Shown piece by piece: positions 12,115-21,614 of a DNA stretch of 64,000 nt. A model generated the notes under the pieces. The model made no database searches, was not told the DNA's origin, and saw only the letters and a program-made list of their open reading frames with translations. Every line of letters begins with the position of its first letter. The first letter of the stretch is position 1. The position numbers and the translations under genes are program-made. Location of the stretch: positions 1,274,365-1,338,364 of the forward strand of contig JAVSML010000027.1 of the NCBI GenBank assembly GCA_038503035.1, given 5' to 3'. The DNA is from Crocodylus rhombifer. Taxonomy: Eukaryota; Chordata; Crocodylia; Crocodylidae.

Positions 12115-12855
12115 GGGCTAGGGACAGACATTCAAAAAGCCTGAGCCGGAATTGATTCAATTTTTGCAGGTTAGTCAAACGTGCCTAGGTTAAACTGATT
12201 TGAAACAGCACAGACACTTCTCTCTGAAGAAATGCTGGCACATGTCTGCAGTGGCTCAGGCTAGAAGCCAGGGGGTGCTAGAGCAGCCCTCCCCTCCCTT
12301 CCCTTCCACAGTGCTAAGCTGAGGAGGGGAGTGACCAGGCCCTGGCAGGACACCCTTTTTAGGGAGGGGTGTAAACCTCAACTCTGCCTACAGTGTCCCA
12401 AGTGTTTCTCCACTCGCTACTCAAGGGGTGGGAGTGTTGCTAGATCCTAGCCCCCAGCTAGCACTCTGAGGTAAAGGGGTGGGGGGTGCAGTGAATGCAC
12501 ACGTGCACATGCCCCCCCCCCCCCCCACAGTCTCTGCTGGAGCTCCAGCTCGGGGGCAGAGGGGCGGGTCCAGCCCTGGTCTCTGGAGCAGACAGCACAG
12601 CCCAGGGCTGCAAAGCATCTGGGATGGTGGGGGACTCTGGTTTAACTTAAACCAGGAAGGGGTCTGAGACAGACATTGCATAAACCAGTTTGACCCAAAT
12701 CAGTTAAGTTTGATACTATATTCAACCAGGTTTATCTTAAACCAGTTTAATTAATTTTGAAACTGGTTTATATGCATTCTACTTATGTTCTGTTACAGGC
12801 TTAAAACAGTTTCTGATCACCTCAATCAGTTTATGAGTAATGTCTGTCCTTAGCC
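12115..12855. mobile_element. TIR DNA transposon, family 1 copy A
   Basis: The ends read gggctagggacagacatt (left) and, on the minus strand, ggctaaggacagacatta (right), giving inverted termini of about 15-17 bp. A second copy lies at 27383-28227, and both begin with a 'caaaaagcctgagcc' block and share a right-hand 200 bp rich in 'aaaccagttt' units. The interior is GC-rich, includes a C-run, and differs more between copies than the ends do. No transposase frame is present, so the element was mobilised in trans. The target duplication is not clear. Confidence 0.75.
12512..12526. repeat. Poly-C run
   Basis: About 15 consecutive C residues inside copy A of the family 1 transposon, absent from copy B. 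Simple-sequence growth, prone to length error in assemblies. Confidence 0.9.
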
Positions 12856-12859
12856 TAGA

Positions 12860-15230
12860 AGTTTCCTCATCTGTAGCTAAATAGAATGTGAGTAGATTGG
12901 TAATTTGTGAGCTCTACTGTGAGTTGGAGATATTAAGAAATGGCCATCAGAGGCTTAATTTATTCTATACTAAGCTGTCTTTTAAAGAACATCATGCAAA
13001 GTTTGGGATCCAAAAATCTTGTTCTAAACAGCCAAAGCCTGAAATCCTAGAGTCAGATTCTAAATTTGCAATAAGAAAAAAGAATGTGTTACAAAATACT
13101 CAGAACAGGAAGCAGAAGAATAACATAATGATAAGCTACATATTGCTTTAAGGTTCATTGTATTTATATTAAAATTAGGTATTGTGCTTTCTTATGTTTT
13201 GTATTTAAGTAACTGTAAGGGATGTTTAAGACTGATGTGCACTAAGAGACATTCAGACTCAGATTTGAACACTATAAAACACACATGCAACAGAAACCTG
13301 AAGCATGCAAATTTAGCTTTCTACTATATTATACAAAGTGTAGAACATAAGGACCCCTGTTTGGCCAAGAGCCCCCTTCCACAGTAAGAAAGAAAACAAA
13401 TTAAGAATATCAAATATCCACACTATAAAAACCATATGAAAAATTATCCTGCAACCAAGAAATGGGTTCATTAATTTTCATTAAGATTCATTTTTTTTGC
13501 TAACACACGCAAAACCCTCCACTGAGTAGCTGAATAATCTTATTGCCATGACTCCTTTTCTTTCTCCTCAAGGCCCCTTCTCACCACTATTCTGTTGCCT
13601 CATTTTGCCATGTATGAAATTAGATTGTCAGTTCTTTGAGGCCTGGCCCTGTGGAATTTCTCAGTACTGCCAGTTTCCCAGTACAATCTTGGGAGGTATA
13701 AAATAATATGCAATATTTGTCAGTATACAGCCTACATCACTTCCCAATGCTTAGCAGTACTACTATGATGCAGCATTCTGTCTCTAAAAAATATCTCGTC
13801 ATTACACAGTACTCTGGGAAATTACAAAGTAATACAGCTTATGTCAGTATTGATACTAAAGAATGGGTAAGGGGCACAAATTAAAATTATTTACGTGCAT
13901 ATCACCAGATTGACTGACTATATGTTAATATCCACTTTAGGATTTAAGGAATGATAAATTATTGAATTCTTAGACAGGCACTGAGAATCATTTCAGAAAA
14001 ATCACAAGCAAGGCAGATACAAGAGTGGGTAAGGCAAATATGGGTTTAATATGGGGAACAGGAGGGTTAATAAAATGTTATCTGAGCAATTTACCATTTG
14101 GGAAATCCAACTATGATTCTTAGTAAAATACTGAACCACACTTTAAACTAGCAAATAACCTTCAGTATCAGTAGTGGGACTTCATTGCACTCAACAGTAC
14201 ACAGACACAGAAAAATATGTTCCCTCCCTAAATATCTTCTCTTGCAATACACCAGGAAACCAACAAAATTATTCCTATGACAGGACCCGACATAGGAAAG
14301 GTAATGCCAAAGCTAGAAGAAATTAATAAAAAGTAATATCTTGCTCTTCTAAAATACAGTCTCACTGGATTGCCACTCATTGCACCTGCACTTCTTGGCA
14401 GCAACCATGTGGGACATTCCAGGATTCTTTGACTTGTAAGTTTCTGAGGCAATGGTAGGCGTAAATGTTATTAACCCCAAACAGACTACATTCCAATATG
14501 CAGAAAGGGAAAATGTTGCCACCCCCCATCCCACATATTATAAAAAGTATAAGTCATATTATATTTTTTTCTATAGATAAATACATAGCATCCACAAGAC
14601 GATAAGGCAAATACACATAAAAAAAATTTCTCCCAAGCTTGGAGGAGATGTGGGTGGGAAAGTGGTAATCAGGGTAATGGTATTTTAAAGAACACTTATT
14701 ATAAATGGTTTTCTTATCATCAGTCATGCTGTTGGTTTAGTCCTTTATGTAACTAAAAGTTTCTGCTAAGAACCTGGAAAAGTTCAGTTAAGCTTTTCAG
14801 TGTTCTGTGAGTGGGCGCATGTGCACTCTTTTAGTGAAGATGTATGCCCTAATTCAATGTAAGGGGATGAGAGAGACAGGCATTTCACACCTTCAGTAAC
14901 AAAGAAAAGTAGAAAATAGCACCCTTGTATTTTTTCATATCCCTGTGTCTTTCAGAGCAGCTGGAAATGCATCGTTTCCAGAGGTTTCCTCTTTTGTGGA
15001 TGACTGGAAAATGAGAAGGTTGTCTATCTTTGCCCTTTTAATCCTCCAAGACTCTCTCTCATGTATGTTCCCTAAAACATGCCAATTTCAAATGAGTCTC
15101 TGGACTCCACCTTTCTCTGCATGCAGGAACAATCTTTAGTGTTCTACATAGTCTTGGCAATGTTTGTGGGTGTTCAGCATCTGAACCAAAAAAACAGTAT
15201 GCTGTCTTGTGTTGTTTGAGATAGATGTGC
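12860..15230. other. No gene; contains an L2-like tail
   Basis: AT-rich sequence with short unconvincing frames. At about 13560-13700 the stretch 'ttagattgtcagttctttgaggc' followed by 'ctggccctgt' resembles the 3' end of L2-type LINEs, plus strand. I see nothing else. Confidence 0.4.
13560..13700 (+). mobile_element. L2-like LINE 3' end fragment
   Basis: The block starting tagattgtcagttctttgag, followed by 'gcctggccctgt', has the wording of the conserved L2 3' tail, which occurs again at about 47780 in this window. The upstream part is pyrimidine-rich, as in that family. It is short, diverged and 5' truncated, and recognised by pattern only. Confidence 0.4.
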
Positions 15231-15237
15231 TAGAGGC

Positions 15238-15775
15238 CAGGCTCCCTCTAAGGTGCATGCGTGCGTAGCTGCGCACAAGTAAGTCTTGCTGTGCACCTGC
15301 TAGGAGAGGAGCTGCGGTTGGTGCGGGCTCCACTGGCTTTGGGGAAGCAAGTGGGAGTGAGGAAGCATGTAGCATCAGGGCTGGGGAGTGGAGCATTTCC
15401 CCGGAGCCGGCGGAGCCCATGGAGCAGTTCCCCAGAGCCAGCGGAGCCTGCACCAGTCCCCAGCCCCAGCCTCCATCCCTGCCTTGCCTCAACTTGTGGA
15501 TGAGCCGCTGTCTGCCCTGTGTGAGGCTCTGCCAGTTCCGGGGAAGTGCTCCACTCCCCAGTCCTGATGCCACGTACCTCCTTGCTCCCTGAGGTGATGC
15601 AGGGGTGCAGAGCAGTTTGGTGGAACCCAGCCCCAGACCCCAGGCCCTGCTGCCTGCCCTGGGTGAGGAGTGAGGCGCTTACCTTTGGTAAGTGTCCCAC
15701 ACCACACCAAAGAGGGGAGGAGGGACCGAAGCAACATGCTCATGGACTGCTATTCTTTAAAGGGAACATTAGCTA
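15238..15775. mobile_element. GC-rich non-autonomous DNA element
   Basis: The left edge reads ggctccctctaagg and the right edge ctttaaagggaacat, which are imperfect inverted ends. The first 60 bp are CpG-rich ('gcatgcgtgcgtagctgcgc'). Inside, 15353-15408 and 15534-15590 are inverted copies at roughly 85-90%, sharing 'ctggggagtggagca' and 'ttccccgga'. Frames are open on both strands over the GC-rich interior (15136-15573 and 15248-15700 minus; 15261-15503 plus) and are low-complexity P/G/S/A-rich artefacts. The superfamily is not assigned. Confidence 0.5.
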
Positions 15776-15799
15776 AAGGCACAACTAACTCCAAATCTT

Positions 15800-17538
15800 T
15801 TTGATTTTCTGAGGGTCTATTTGAACTTCTGATAAAGGGAGACAAGAACAAGAACCATGACTTTCAGTATACCATATTTCAAAGGTTCTTTATTCTGTCT
15901 TGGATTCTTGGGGCTCCTTGGAGCCACAGTCCAAACTCATGTAACTCATGCTGCTGTCAGAAATCTGTCTACCTGCTGCCTAGACAAGACTCAGCAGTCC
16001 TGTTCAGGTTCAGGGCCAGCTGACTGCCTGCTACCACTTGAGTGCCTTCAGTTGACCCCCACCTAATTCCTGGTGTGATCCATGATCCTTGCCTCCTCTT
16101 TTTCTCTGCCTTGTTCCTGCCTGAACCTTTTCCTAGTCTATTCCCTGTGTCTCAACCCTTGGGCTCTGGACTACCAGCTTGTTGCTATTTTGAAGTATGG
16201 AAGAATCACCACTTTTGCCTGGCATGCCAGGCTTGGACGACGGCACTCCTGATTGGTGGAACATGCCCACCAATTAGGCAATAGCTGGGATGGGTTCACC
16301 CCGCCCCTGCTCAGAGTAGATGGGGGGAGGTAAGGAGCCCTGGACTTGATTGAAGACTGCACTTTGCAAGTCCAACAGACTTTGGGGGTGGGGCTTCTGA
16401 AAAGAAAAAAAGCACATGCTGAGAACATGCATTGAGGGACTCAACAAGAGTGGAGTCCAGAAGAGCTGGGGAGAGCTGCCCAGTGGACGATCACCCAGAA
16501 GAAGATGCCACTCTGGCATTTAAGTGGCAGGAGGTTCCCATAGTGCACAACCCGGTGCACGGAGTCTCAGCCCTGGGAGCGGTTTGAGATTGCTCGGGCC
16601 ACCAGAATAGGGCACAGGGTTGCAAAGAGAGGAAAACCCCTGGTACAAGGATGGATACTGGAGGAGACAGTGGGCTTGGTCTGGGTACCCAGAGCGTGGC
16701 GCCTGGTCATGAGAAGAGCTGGAGGCACCCCTGGGGAGAGGCTGTGGGGAGCCTATGTTTAGGGGACAAGCCCCAACTGCTCTGGAGAATGGAAGCGTGA
16801 GTTGCTGGGGAGTGGGTCCCACAGGGGAGGTGCCCTGGGAGGGGCCCCTGTAGGAACTGGAGATACAGAGTCCTGGGTTGTGGGACAGGAGTCCGGTGCT
16901 GTCAGAAGGAGGGGGGATTCTGGAGCCTTCTTTCTCCTCTATTGGGAGGCGAGCACAAGCTCAGACTCAAAAGGAGAGGGGATCCATGGGACACCTTGTG
17001 GGGTATTGAATGCACCTCATATTTGTGATTGATGTAATGTTGATGTTAATATAATTATGGGTACTCTTTAAGATGTTTATATTGAGTTACCTGGTTGCTG
17101 CCTGTATATGTTTACTGAAATGGTGCCTTGACTTATGTTTATTTGCTCTGTCTGTAGGTACCTACTGTATTATTACCTGACTTACCTGTGCTTACCTACC
17201 AAGTTGCCTGTATATGTTTATTGAAGTGATATCTTGACCTACCCAAGCTCTCTTTTGCATGTCCCTGGATGCAAAATTCCTGACAGTAGACTACTGAATA
17301 TGGTGTCACATATAAGATATTTACAATATGCTTTACATCAGTTTAAGGGTTTGTAATTAGAGTTATTCTGTATATCAATAAATTTGTATATAGTTAAGTA
17401 CTGTGTCCTGGAATGGCTCTATAGAGAAAAGAGGGAACTGCTCCCCGATGACAGGGTCTCTCTCACAGCACTCCTGCCTGACCACCTCATCCCTTCCATT
17501 TGCAGACAGGGCACACCCATGGGTGTACCCAGGCTACA
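15800..17538 (+). repeat. Probable Ty3/gypsy 5' LTR and upstream region
   Basis: The right edge is the better-defined part: ...ggctaca at 17538, then a 3-bp spacer and a primer-binding-site match. A polyadenylation signal AATAAA lies at 17377-17382, at a sensible distance before the end. Upstream, 16250-17030 is GC-rich with leader-like sequence, and 17096-17243 holds two direct copies of a 'cctgtatatgttta...cttgac' unit. The left edge is unknown, so the true LTR may be much shorter than the span given. No matching 3' LTR is present in the window. Confidence 0.4.
17096..17243. repeat. Direct duplication within the gypsy LTR region
   Basis: Two copies of an about 40-bp unit (17098-17138 and 17206-17243) sharing 'gcctgtatatgttta' and 'tgaa.tg.t..cttgac', separated by about 70 bp of 'tacctg' repeats. 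Such internal duplications are common in LTR U3/R regions. Confidence 0.7.
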
Positions 17539-17541
17539 TTT

Positions 17542-17559
17542 TGGGGGCTCACCCAGAAT
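17542..17559 (+). promoter_or_regulatory. Primer-binding site, tRNA-Pro-like
   Basis: TGGGGGCTCACCCAGAAT follows the presumed LTR end by 3 bp. It agrees with the complement of the tRNA-Pro 3' end at about 14 of 18 positions, including the first nine. Its position between the LTR end and the gag frame fits minus-strand priming in an LTR retrotransposon. A decayed site is expected in a dead element. Confidence 0.6.
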
Positions 17560-17697
17560 CTGGTGGCAGATGAATTATCACTGCAGGTTCTGTGCCTCTC
17601 TATAGAGACCCAGAAGGGTTGGGACATGTTGGACCCTGGCAGTCCCCAGGCATCAGAGACGAAAGGTGCCTCAAGGTCTGGAAGGGCATCTGCCTCT

Positions 17698-18566
17698 ATG
17701 GACTGGGTCACTGCCCTTCAAGAAGTCATCAGGGAGACGACTGACTCCTCCAACAATAGGGCTGCATATGAAAGGTTGAATAGTTTTTTTGGGGGAAAGC
17801 TCCCAGTCCTTGTAGGGGAAGAGGGCGCACATATCTAAGAGACATTGTTGACTTGGCAAATTCCTGATAAGGAGATGAGGAGAGACATCACCACTTCATG
17901 GATGTGTTGCCTGAACCCACCTTTAGATGCATCCGAACTGCAGAAGCTGGGGATCACTACATGACAGTGCCTTCAGGTCCTTCAGGATGTGTTTGGATGG
18001 CGATCCTCATGTGGCGGAGCATATTATGACTTAATCAGTACTATTCAACACAAGGAGGAGCCCTCATCATCCTACTTGTTGCTCTTGAAAGAAGTCTTGC
18101 AGCACATAGTGGAATAGGGGAGCCCCACTGCAGAGGAGGCTGACCATGTAAGGTTCTGCCAAGTCCAGATTGGGGCCCATTATAGCATAGCCCTTATCCA
18201 AGATCTTAATTTACCTGGACAGAAAAGTAATCCTCCCCATTTTAGTTAACTTGTGCCAGAGGGGTGAAAGGAGGAAGAAATCCTCTAGTTACGTGAATCT
18301 ATGTGAGCACCGGAGGACCCACCAGTTAGGAGGGGACCCAGGTGCTGGCTATGGCCCCCCAGGAGGGACCCCTCCTTGAGGAAGAACTCCTACCCTCAGT
18401 CTTAGTGGTCACAGTCACTGGGACCTCTTCTAGAGTGGAACTCATGGATAATCAATGTGTCCTGGGTCAGGTTAAGGCCTCTCGTTTCTTTTATATGTGT
18501 GGGGAATCTGACCATATAGCTAAAGGGTGTTCTGGGCCAGAAAACCCTGAGCTGGTTTTCCAGTGA
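17698..18566 (+). pseudogene. Ty3/gypsy gag pseudogene with zinc knuckle
   Basis: Gag forms the particle that packages retrotransposon RNA. The likely start is the ATG at 17698 ('MDWVTALQEV'). The same frame runs on past stops at about 17836, 17962 and 18115, through a capsid-like helical region with 'LLTWQIPDKEMRRD', 'VLQDVFGWR' and 'SSSYLLLLKEVLQ', a pattern like the gags related to vertebrate PNMA/PEG10 proteins. In a shifted frame (18342-18566) comes a retroviral-type zinc knuckle, 'FYMCGESDHIAKGC', where the first cysteine of C-x2-C-x4-H-x4-C is replaced by phenylalanine. No protease or pol follows; the sequence turns AT-rich after 18566. The upstream primer site and LTR support the call. 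Confidence 0.6.
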
Positions 18567-18837
18567 CTGAAGGCCCTGTGGGGATCATGAAACAAAGAAA
18601 ATTAATAAATGAACAGAAATTTTTAAAAAAATGGAAACATCAAAACAGCTAAATTAGCTAATGATGGACTGTTTTGTTCTGATAACACTGAAACATTTAT
18701 ATTATTTTTAATACTATAAAATAAAGTAAAAATGATTAAGTCAAAGCAATTCATGTTGACACTTTTCTGTCAAAAATTTTGTCCCAGTTGACATTTTCCT
18801 CCACATGTTTTGATTTAGACATAACCTTATGTTCAAA

Positions 18838-19267
18838 TGGAGAAGCTTGAGAGAGTCCAGAGGAGAGCCATGTGCATGATTAAAGGTCAAGAGAATAGGC
18901 CTTATGAGGAAATACTGAGAGGCATGGGTCTCTTCAGCCTGGAGAAGAGGAGGCTCGGGGTGACTTGGTGGCAGCCTATAAGTATTTAAGGGGTGTGCAT
19001 CAGGTACTGGGGGAATGTCTGTTCACCAGGGCACCCCAAGGGAAGATGAGATGTAATGGTTACAAACTGCTGGAAGACCATTTTAGACTAGACATTAGGA
19101 AAAACTTCTTTATTATCTGAGTCTCCAGAGTCTGGAATACCCTCCAACCAGAAGTGGAACAAGCACCTACTCTGGATACCTTTAAGAAATTCTTGGTTGC
19201 TTGTCTTGATGGAGTGTTTTGACCCCAGCTGACTTCCTGCCCCTTGGGCAGGGGGCTGGACCCAATG
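18838..19267 (+). mobile_element. CR1 LINE 3' end (outer copy, left part)
   Basis: Plus-strand CR1 sequence encoding the end of the reverse transcriptase ORF and the start of the 3' UTR: 'gagagagtccagaggagagc', 'ctcttcagcctggagaag' and 'gggcagggggctggacccaatg'. It stops abruptly at 19267, where a minus-strand CR1 begins, and its last about 50 bp resume at 20509. It is 5' truncated, as most CR1 copies are, with frame breaks throughout. Confidence 0.85.
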
Positions 19268-20508
19268 TCATAGGTTTCATAGATGTTAGGGCTGGAAGGG
19301 ACCTCAAAGATCATCAAATCCAGCCCCCTGCACCAGGGGCAGGAAGTTAGCTGGGGTCAAAGGATCCCAGCAAGATAAGCATCCAAACATTTCTGGAATG
19401 AGTCTAGAGTAGGTGCCTGCACCACTCCTGGAGGGAGTCTGTTGCAGGTCTTGGGGACTCAGACAGTAAAGACATTTTTCCTTAAGTCTAGCCTAAAATG
19501 GTCTTGGAGAAGTTTATGTCTGTTGGTCCTTGTTTTTCCTTGGGGTGCTCTGGTGAACAGATGTTCTTCCAGATCCTGATGCACACCACTTATATACTTA
19601 TAAGCAGCCACCAGGTCCTCCCTGAGCCTGTGCTTTTCTAGGCTGAAGAGTCCCATGGCTCTCAGCCTGTCATCATAAGGCCTATTCTCCTGCCTACTGA
19701 TCATGCGTGTGGCTCTCCTCTGGACTCTCTCAAGCTTCTCAACACCCTTCCTGAATTGTGGAGCCCAGAATTGGATGTAGTACTCCAGCTGCAGCCTCAC
19801 CAAAGTCGAGTACAGTGGGAGGATGACATCCTGATATTTACTTGAGAAGCACTGATGGATGCAAGCCAGAGTATTGTTTGTTTTGCCAGCTGTGACATCA
19901 TGTTGGTGGCTCGTGTTCATTTGGTGATCAATCATGACCCCCAAGTCTCTTTCAGTCATGGTGCTGGCAAGCGTAGCGCTGCTGAGCCTATAAGCATGCT
20001 GTGGGTTTTTTCTCCTAAGGTGGAATACTTTACATTTATTTATACTGAACATCATCAGGTTTGTATCCACCCACTTACTGAGTTTATCCAAGTCAGCCTG
20101 GATCACTAGCCCGTCCTCAGGTGTGGATGCTGTGCGCCAAAGTTTAGTGTCATCGGTGAACTTAGCCAGTGCACGTCTGACACCAATGTCCACATCATTG
20201 ATAAAGATGTTAAAAAGAACCGGTACAAGGACAGAGCCTTGGAGGACACCACTAGTCATGGAGTGCCATGATGCTTCACTACCATTGACCACTACTCTCT
20301 GGGTCCAACCTCGGAGCCAATTAGCCAGCCATCAGACTGTGGTGAAGCCAAGGCCAAAGTTGGCCAATTTTTCTGTGACGAGGTCATGGGACACCAGATC
20401 AAAAACTTTTTTAAATTCCAGATATATGACATCAATCTCTTCTCCCTTGTCCAGGTGATATGTCACCAGGTTATAGAAGGAGATGAGATTGGTCAGGCAA
20501 GACCTACC
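19268..20508 (-). mobile_element. CR1 LINE inserted into another CR1
   Basis: Minus-strand CR1. Its 3' tail is at 19268 (read on plus: tcataggtttcatagatgtt, then 'agggctggaagggacc') and its truncated 5' end is at about 20508. It carries the 3' UTR and most of the C-terminal half of the reverse transcriptase. It interrupts a plus-strand CR1 of the same or a close subfamily, and CCAATG is present at both junctions (19262-19267 and 20507-20512). That fits insertion with a short target duplication, although CR1 elements often make none. About 430 bp of the two elements form a tail-to-tail inverted repeat. Confidence 0.85.
19459..20292 (-). pseudogene. CR1 reverse transcriptase fragment (277 aa)
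   Basis: This is the longest open frame in the window. It encodes the palm-to-thumb part of the CR1 ORF2 reverse transcriptase, which copies LINE RNA at the nicked target. Near the N-terminus it has 'GSVLVPVLFNIFINDVD' (the usual G before PVLF is V), then the catalytic box as 'FTDDTKLW', where CR1 normally has A at the second place; both aspartates are intact. Thumb motifs follow ('LDKLSKWVDTNLMMFS', 'LVRLQLEYYIQFWAP', '[12 protein letters not shown]'). Endonuclease and the N-terminal RT motifs are lost by 5' truncation, so no function is expected. The host target of insertion is another CR1. Confidence 0.85.
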
Positions 20509-20560
20509 AATGATCTTGCAAGCTTGCTTCCAGCCCTAATGTCTATGGAATCTATGAAAT
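20509..20560 (+). mobile_element. CR1 LINE 3' tail (outer copy, right part)
   Basis: The sequence aatgatcttgcaagcttgct followed by 'tccagccctaatgtctatgg' and 'aatctatgaaat' is the final CR1 3' segment with its short TCTATGAA-like tail. It continues the plus-strand CR1 interrupted at 19267. Confidence 0.85.
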
Positions 20561-20708
20561 AGGAAAATCTTCCATCAGAATTGTTTGAACCTTTTAAGTA
20601 AACAAGAATTAATACCACTTACATGGACTATTAGCCATTCAACTTTTGGGATTTTTTAAAATTCTGACCAAGAGCCTTATTCCTCACTTTTAATGTGGGA
20701 ATAACACT

Positions 20709-21055
20709 TAGGATACTTACAGATGTTGAAAAACAAAACAAAAGAAAACAGCACCCTACTGTAAACTTGGCGTGCTCCCCCGATGAGCCCAATACATGTC
20801 CAGAAGAGGCAGTACATTAGTTGCACTTGGCTTTCCCAATGTCTGTACAGATTGGGTGCTTTAGTGGGGCTTTTTTGGTGCTTTTATCTACCAGCTGATT
20901 GACTCAGCTATAGTTAAAAGCACCAACAAGCCCCAATGAAATGCCTAATCTAAACAGATAGTGTGGAACCAAATCAAAGTAATACACTGCTGCTTCTGAT
21001 ATAGCACATGATTTTGGTTTGTTCTGTTTTTTTCTCCACATCTGTCAGTGCCCTT
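20709..21055. mobile_element. Foldback MITE, family 2 copy A
   Basis: The left end carries 'acttacagatgttgaaaaac' and the right end, on the minus strand, 'gggcactgacagatgtggag', so the termini share 'CAGATGT'. The whole element folds back: 'cagattgggtgctttagtgggg' (about 20848-20869) pairs with 'ccccaatgaaatgcctaatct' (about 20934-20954), and 'cagctgattgactcagctat' sits near the centre. A sister copy lies at 36308-36652 with the same order of blocks ('cagaagaggcagt', 'gtgcttttatct', 'agctgattga'). No coding capacity. Confidence 0.7.
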
Positions 21056-21436
21056 AGAGTTCTGCATAGAACAGACACACCCAACTATAATGGGATGTAT
21101 TTGCATATTATATGAATGTCTAGATTTTGAACATAACATCTTATACATTCAAGTAAAAACTTTTTGATAATTTTAAGTATGTGCATCAAATGTATCATTT
21201 CAGAATTCCTGGTGTGACATGTTAGAATTAACCACTTGTTATCAGTAAAAAAAATTCCCACTAAAAACAGAGGATGCAAAAGCTCCTATAAGCGGTACTA
21301 TCCAGCCAATATTTCAGCCTTTTTTGAGTATTAATTCTGATTCATGAAATGAAAAGTATAATTATCCTAAATTGAGATACAAAAGGTAGTCTATGCTAGA
21401 CCACTGGAAATGACAGAAGGCAGGGTAGATTTGCAC

Positions 21437-21612
21437 TTTATGGAGTAACTAAATCAGAGACATATAGAACAAGCTTTTATAAGCTGAGGGCTTACCTTAT
21501 CAGATAAAGTAAGTGCTTTTATCATTTATTATAGACTAATTCATCAGATAAAGTAAGCCCTCTGCTTACAAAAGCTTATGCTATACATCTCTGATTTAGT
21601 TAGTCTATAAGG
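21437..21612. mobile_element. Inverted pair of Penelope-like tails with hammerhead remnants
   Basis: Two diverged inverted copies face each other. The plus copy (about 21541-21612) reads cagataaagtaagccctc, then 'tgcttacaaaagcttatg', then 'ttagtctataagg'. The minus copy (about 21437-21505) reads ctgataaggtaagccctcag, then 'cttataaaagcttg'. The order CTGATGA-like, short stem-loop, GAAA-like, GCTTATG, TTAGTCTATAAGG is what I know from Penelope-like retroelement tails carrying a type I hammerhead ribozyme. In the plus copy CTGATGA has become CAGATAA, and GAAA has become AAAA in both, so neither should cleave. The family name is inference. Confidence 0.5.
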
Positions 21613-21614
21613 TT

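Noticed and set aside
15136..15776. Proline/serine-rich frames on both strands
   Set aside because: Explained by the GC-rich inverted-repeat element; frames mirror the repeat arms.
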